Of a stretch of 49,271 nt of DNA, positions 48,395 to 49,271 are shown one piece after another. The notes under the pieces are model-generated. The model was given only the letters and a program-made list of their open reading frames with translations, did no database searches and was not told the origin of the DNA. How positions within the stretch are numbered: position 1 is the stretch's first letter; each line of letters starts with the position of its first letter. A program made the translations under genes and the position numbers. Origin of the DNA: Paludibacteraceae bacterium (GTDB lineage: Bacteria > Bacteroidota > Bacteroidia > Bacteroidales > Paludibacteraceae); the NCBI GenBank assembly GCA_017551025.1, contig JAFZNG010000027.1:1-49271 (forward strand), given 5' to 3'.

Positions 48395-49271
48395 CCATCG
48401 TCTTCGACCGACATATTCCCTTCCTGGCGGAGGCGGTGCGAGAGGCTTGGCCCGAGGTGACGGTTCGTCCGATGAATCCGGAGGATATCGACGCGCCGTC
48501 GGTACGTGATGCCGACGTGCTGGTCGTACGAACACGCACCAAGGTCAACGAGGCCTTGTTGGCCGGTTCGCGTGTGCGGCTCGTCTGCACCGCTACGATC
48601 GGTTACGACCATCTGGACACGGCCTGGCTTGAGACGCACGGCATTCGTTGGACGGCCTGCCCCGGGTGTAATGCTCAGGCGGTTTGCGACTATATTGCCG
48701 AGGCCTTGGATGAATCGCTGTATGCGTCCTGTTTCGAACGTAAGGACTTGTCTGACAAGACGATCGGTATTATCGGTGTCGGCCATGTAGGCAGTCTGGT
48801 GGCTTCGATGGCCCGGGCCCGCGGCATGCGCTTGCTGCTTAACGATCCGGCTAAGGGTCTGACCGACAGTTTGGAGCAGATCGCTCGCGAGAGTGATGTG
48901 ATTACCTTTCATGTACCGCTCGACGAGACTACGTATCATATGTGTGATGCATCGTTTTTGAGCCGGTGTAAGCCGAGTGTGTTGCTAATTAATGCCGCCC
49001 GTGGCGGAGTAGTCGATGAGGAGGCCTTGCTTAGGAGCGGAAGGCCGTACGTGCTGGATACTTGGGAGAATGAGCCCCGACTAAATGAAGAAGTGCTGGC
49101 GCATGCCCGCTTGGCCTCGATGCATATAGCGGGGTATTCCCTGGCGGGTAAACTGCGCGCCACGCAGATGTGTCTCGATGCCATTGCCGAGGCCTTTACC
49201 CTTACACCATACACCCTACACTCTACACCCTACACTCTACACTCTACACCCTACACTCTACACCCTACACC
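48391..49271 (+). CDS. pdxB: Erythronate-4-phosphate dehydrogenase, 3' end missing
   Basis: The GTG at 48391 overlaps the panC stop by 4 bp. The product is a D-2-hydroxyacid dehydrogenase of PdxB type: nucleotide-binding GIIGVGHVGSLVA (~128), catalytic Arg in NAARGGVVDEE (~210), Glu in WENEPRLN, and His in MHIAGYSLAGK (~250). It would act in pyridoxal phosphate synthesis. After AEAF (residue 269) the frame runs without a stop into the heptamer array and repeats TPYTLHS until the window ends. The dimerisation domain expected here is not seen, so the gene is either cut by the window edge or truncated by repeat. Confidence 0.85.
   Translation, partial: MTIVFDRHIPFLAEAVREAWPEVTVRPMNPEDIDAPSVRDADVLVVRTRTKVNEALLAGSRVRLVCTATIGYDHLDTAWLETHGIRWTACPGCNAQAVCDYIAEALDESLYASCFERKDLSDKTIGIIGVGHVGSLVASMARARGMRLLLNDPAKGLTDSLEQIARESDVITFHVPLDETTYHMCDASFLSRCKPSVLLINAARGGVVDEEALLRSGRPYVLDTWENEPRLNEEVLAHARLASMHIAGYSLAGKLRATQMCLDAIAEAFTLTPYTLHSTPYTLHSTPYTLHPT
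49201..49271. repeat. Heptamer array at the end of the window
   Basis: About ten units of ctacacc/ctacact type reach the last base. In the pdxB frame three units (21 bp) encode seven residues, TPYTLHS, which repeat three times. The type equals that at 1-69 and 36601-36640. Confidence 0.95.

Noticed and set aside
1-49271. Matching ctacacc repeats at both ends might mean a circular plasmid or phage
   Set aside because: The gene content is chromosomal housekeeping, no replication or partition gene is seen, and the same repeat occurs internally at 36601, so chance end matching at a dispersed repeat is more likely.

Overview
The window looks like a chromosomal contig from a member of the Bacteroidales (phylum Bacteroidota). 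Supporting signs are promoters of the Bacteroidota type (TTG, 20 nt, TAnnTTTG), DUF4270 and DUF4271 proteins, a HU-like protein, a catalytic-half glycogen/starch synthase, secreted beta-helix proteins ending in a 'YNvmG'-like tail, and near absence of strong Shine-Dalgarno sequences. Family and genus cannot be decided from this sequence. I see no rRNA, tRNA, CRISPR array, transposase or prophage gene.

Layout. 1-471: repeat arrays and a promoter. 472-7748: two large secreted beta-helix proteins with a 45-residue small protein between them; the second is fused to a calcineurin-like phosphatase. 7709-9386 (minus): CBM9-like protein and a sugar kinase-like phosphotransferase. 9530-11757: a YjjI-type glycyl radical enzyme with its YjjW-type activase. 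11861-16381: OPT transporter, class II fructose-bisphosphate aldolase, acetate CoA-transferase. 16427-23306: clpP-clpX, then pullulanase, a small barrel protein and two lipoproteins. 23344-28258: rhomboid protease (minus), HU, adk, obgE, ClC channel. 28215-29338: two small damaged or orphan genes and one unknown gene with its own promoter. 29509-31090: acpP-fabF. 31294-36599: winged-helix protein, asd, U32 peptidase, DUF4271, hemD, rnpA, yidD, trmD. 36654-40308: psuG, efp (minus), marC, rpiB, radical SAM/SPASM protein. 40328-47389 (minus): beta-barrel protein, long TPR protein, DUF4270 lipoprotein, starch synthase half. 47537-49271: panC and a pdxB that runs off the end.

Most genes are housekeeping: protein quality control, fatty acid synthesis, nucleotide balance, lysine/threonine precursor, heme, pantothenate and pyridoxal phosphate synthesis, tRNA processing. 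The pullulanase, CBM9-like protein, sugar kinase, aldolase, CoA-transferase and glycyl radical enzyme fit an anaerobic polysaccharide fermenter.

The most unusual feature is not a gene. Degenerate tandem arrays with a 7-bp period (sometimes 8 or 11) fill many intergenic spacers. Several begin exactly at the upstream stop codon or contain the downstream start codon, and a few lie inside coding sequences in frame. Both ends of the window are in the same heptamer type, which suggests that the assembly broke at these repeats. A second theme is regulatory: a long promoter motif shared by three unrelated genes, a divergent promoter pair overlapping in one 14-bp palindrome, and paired TTTCGCGAAA palindromes around the acpP promoter.
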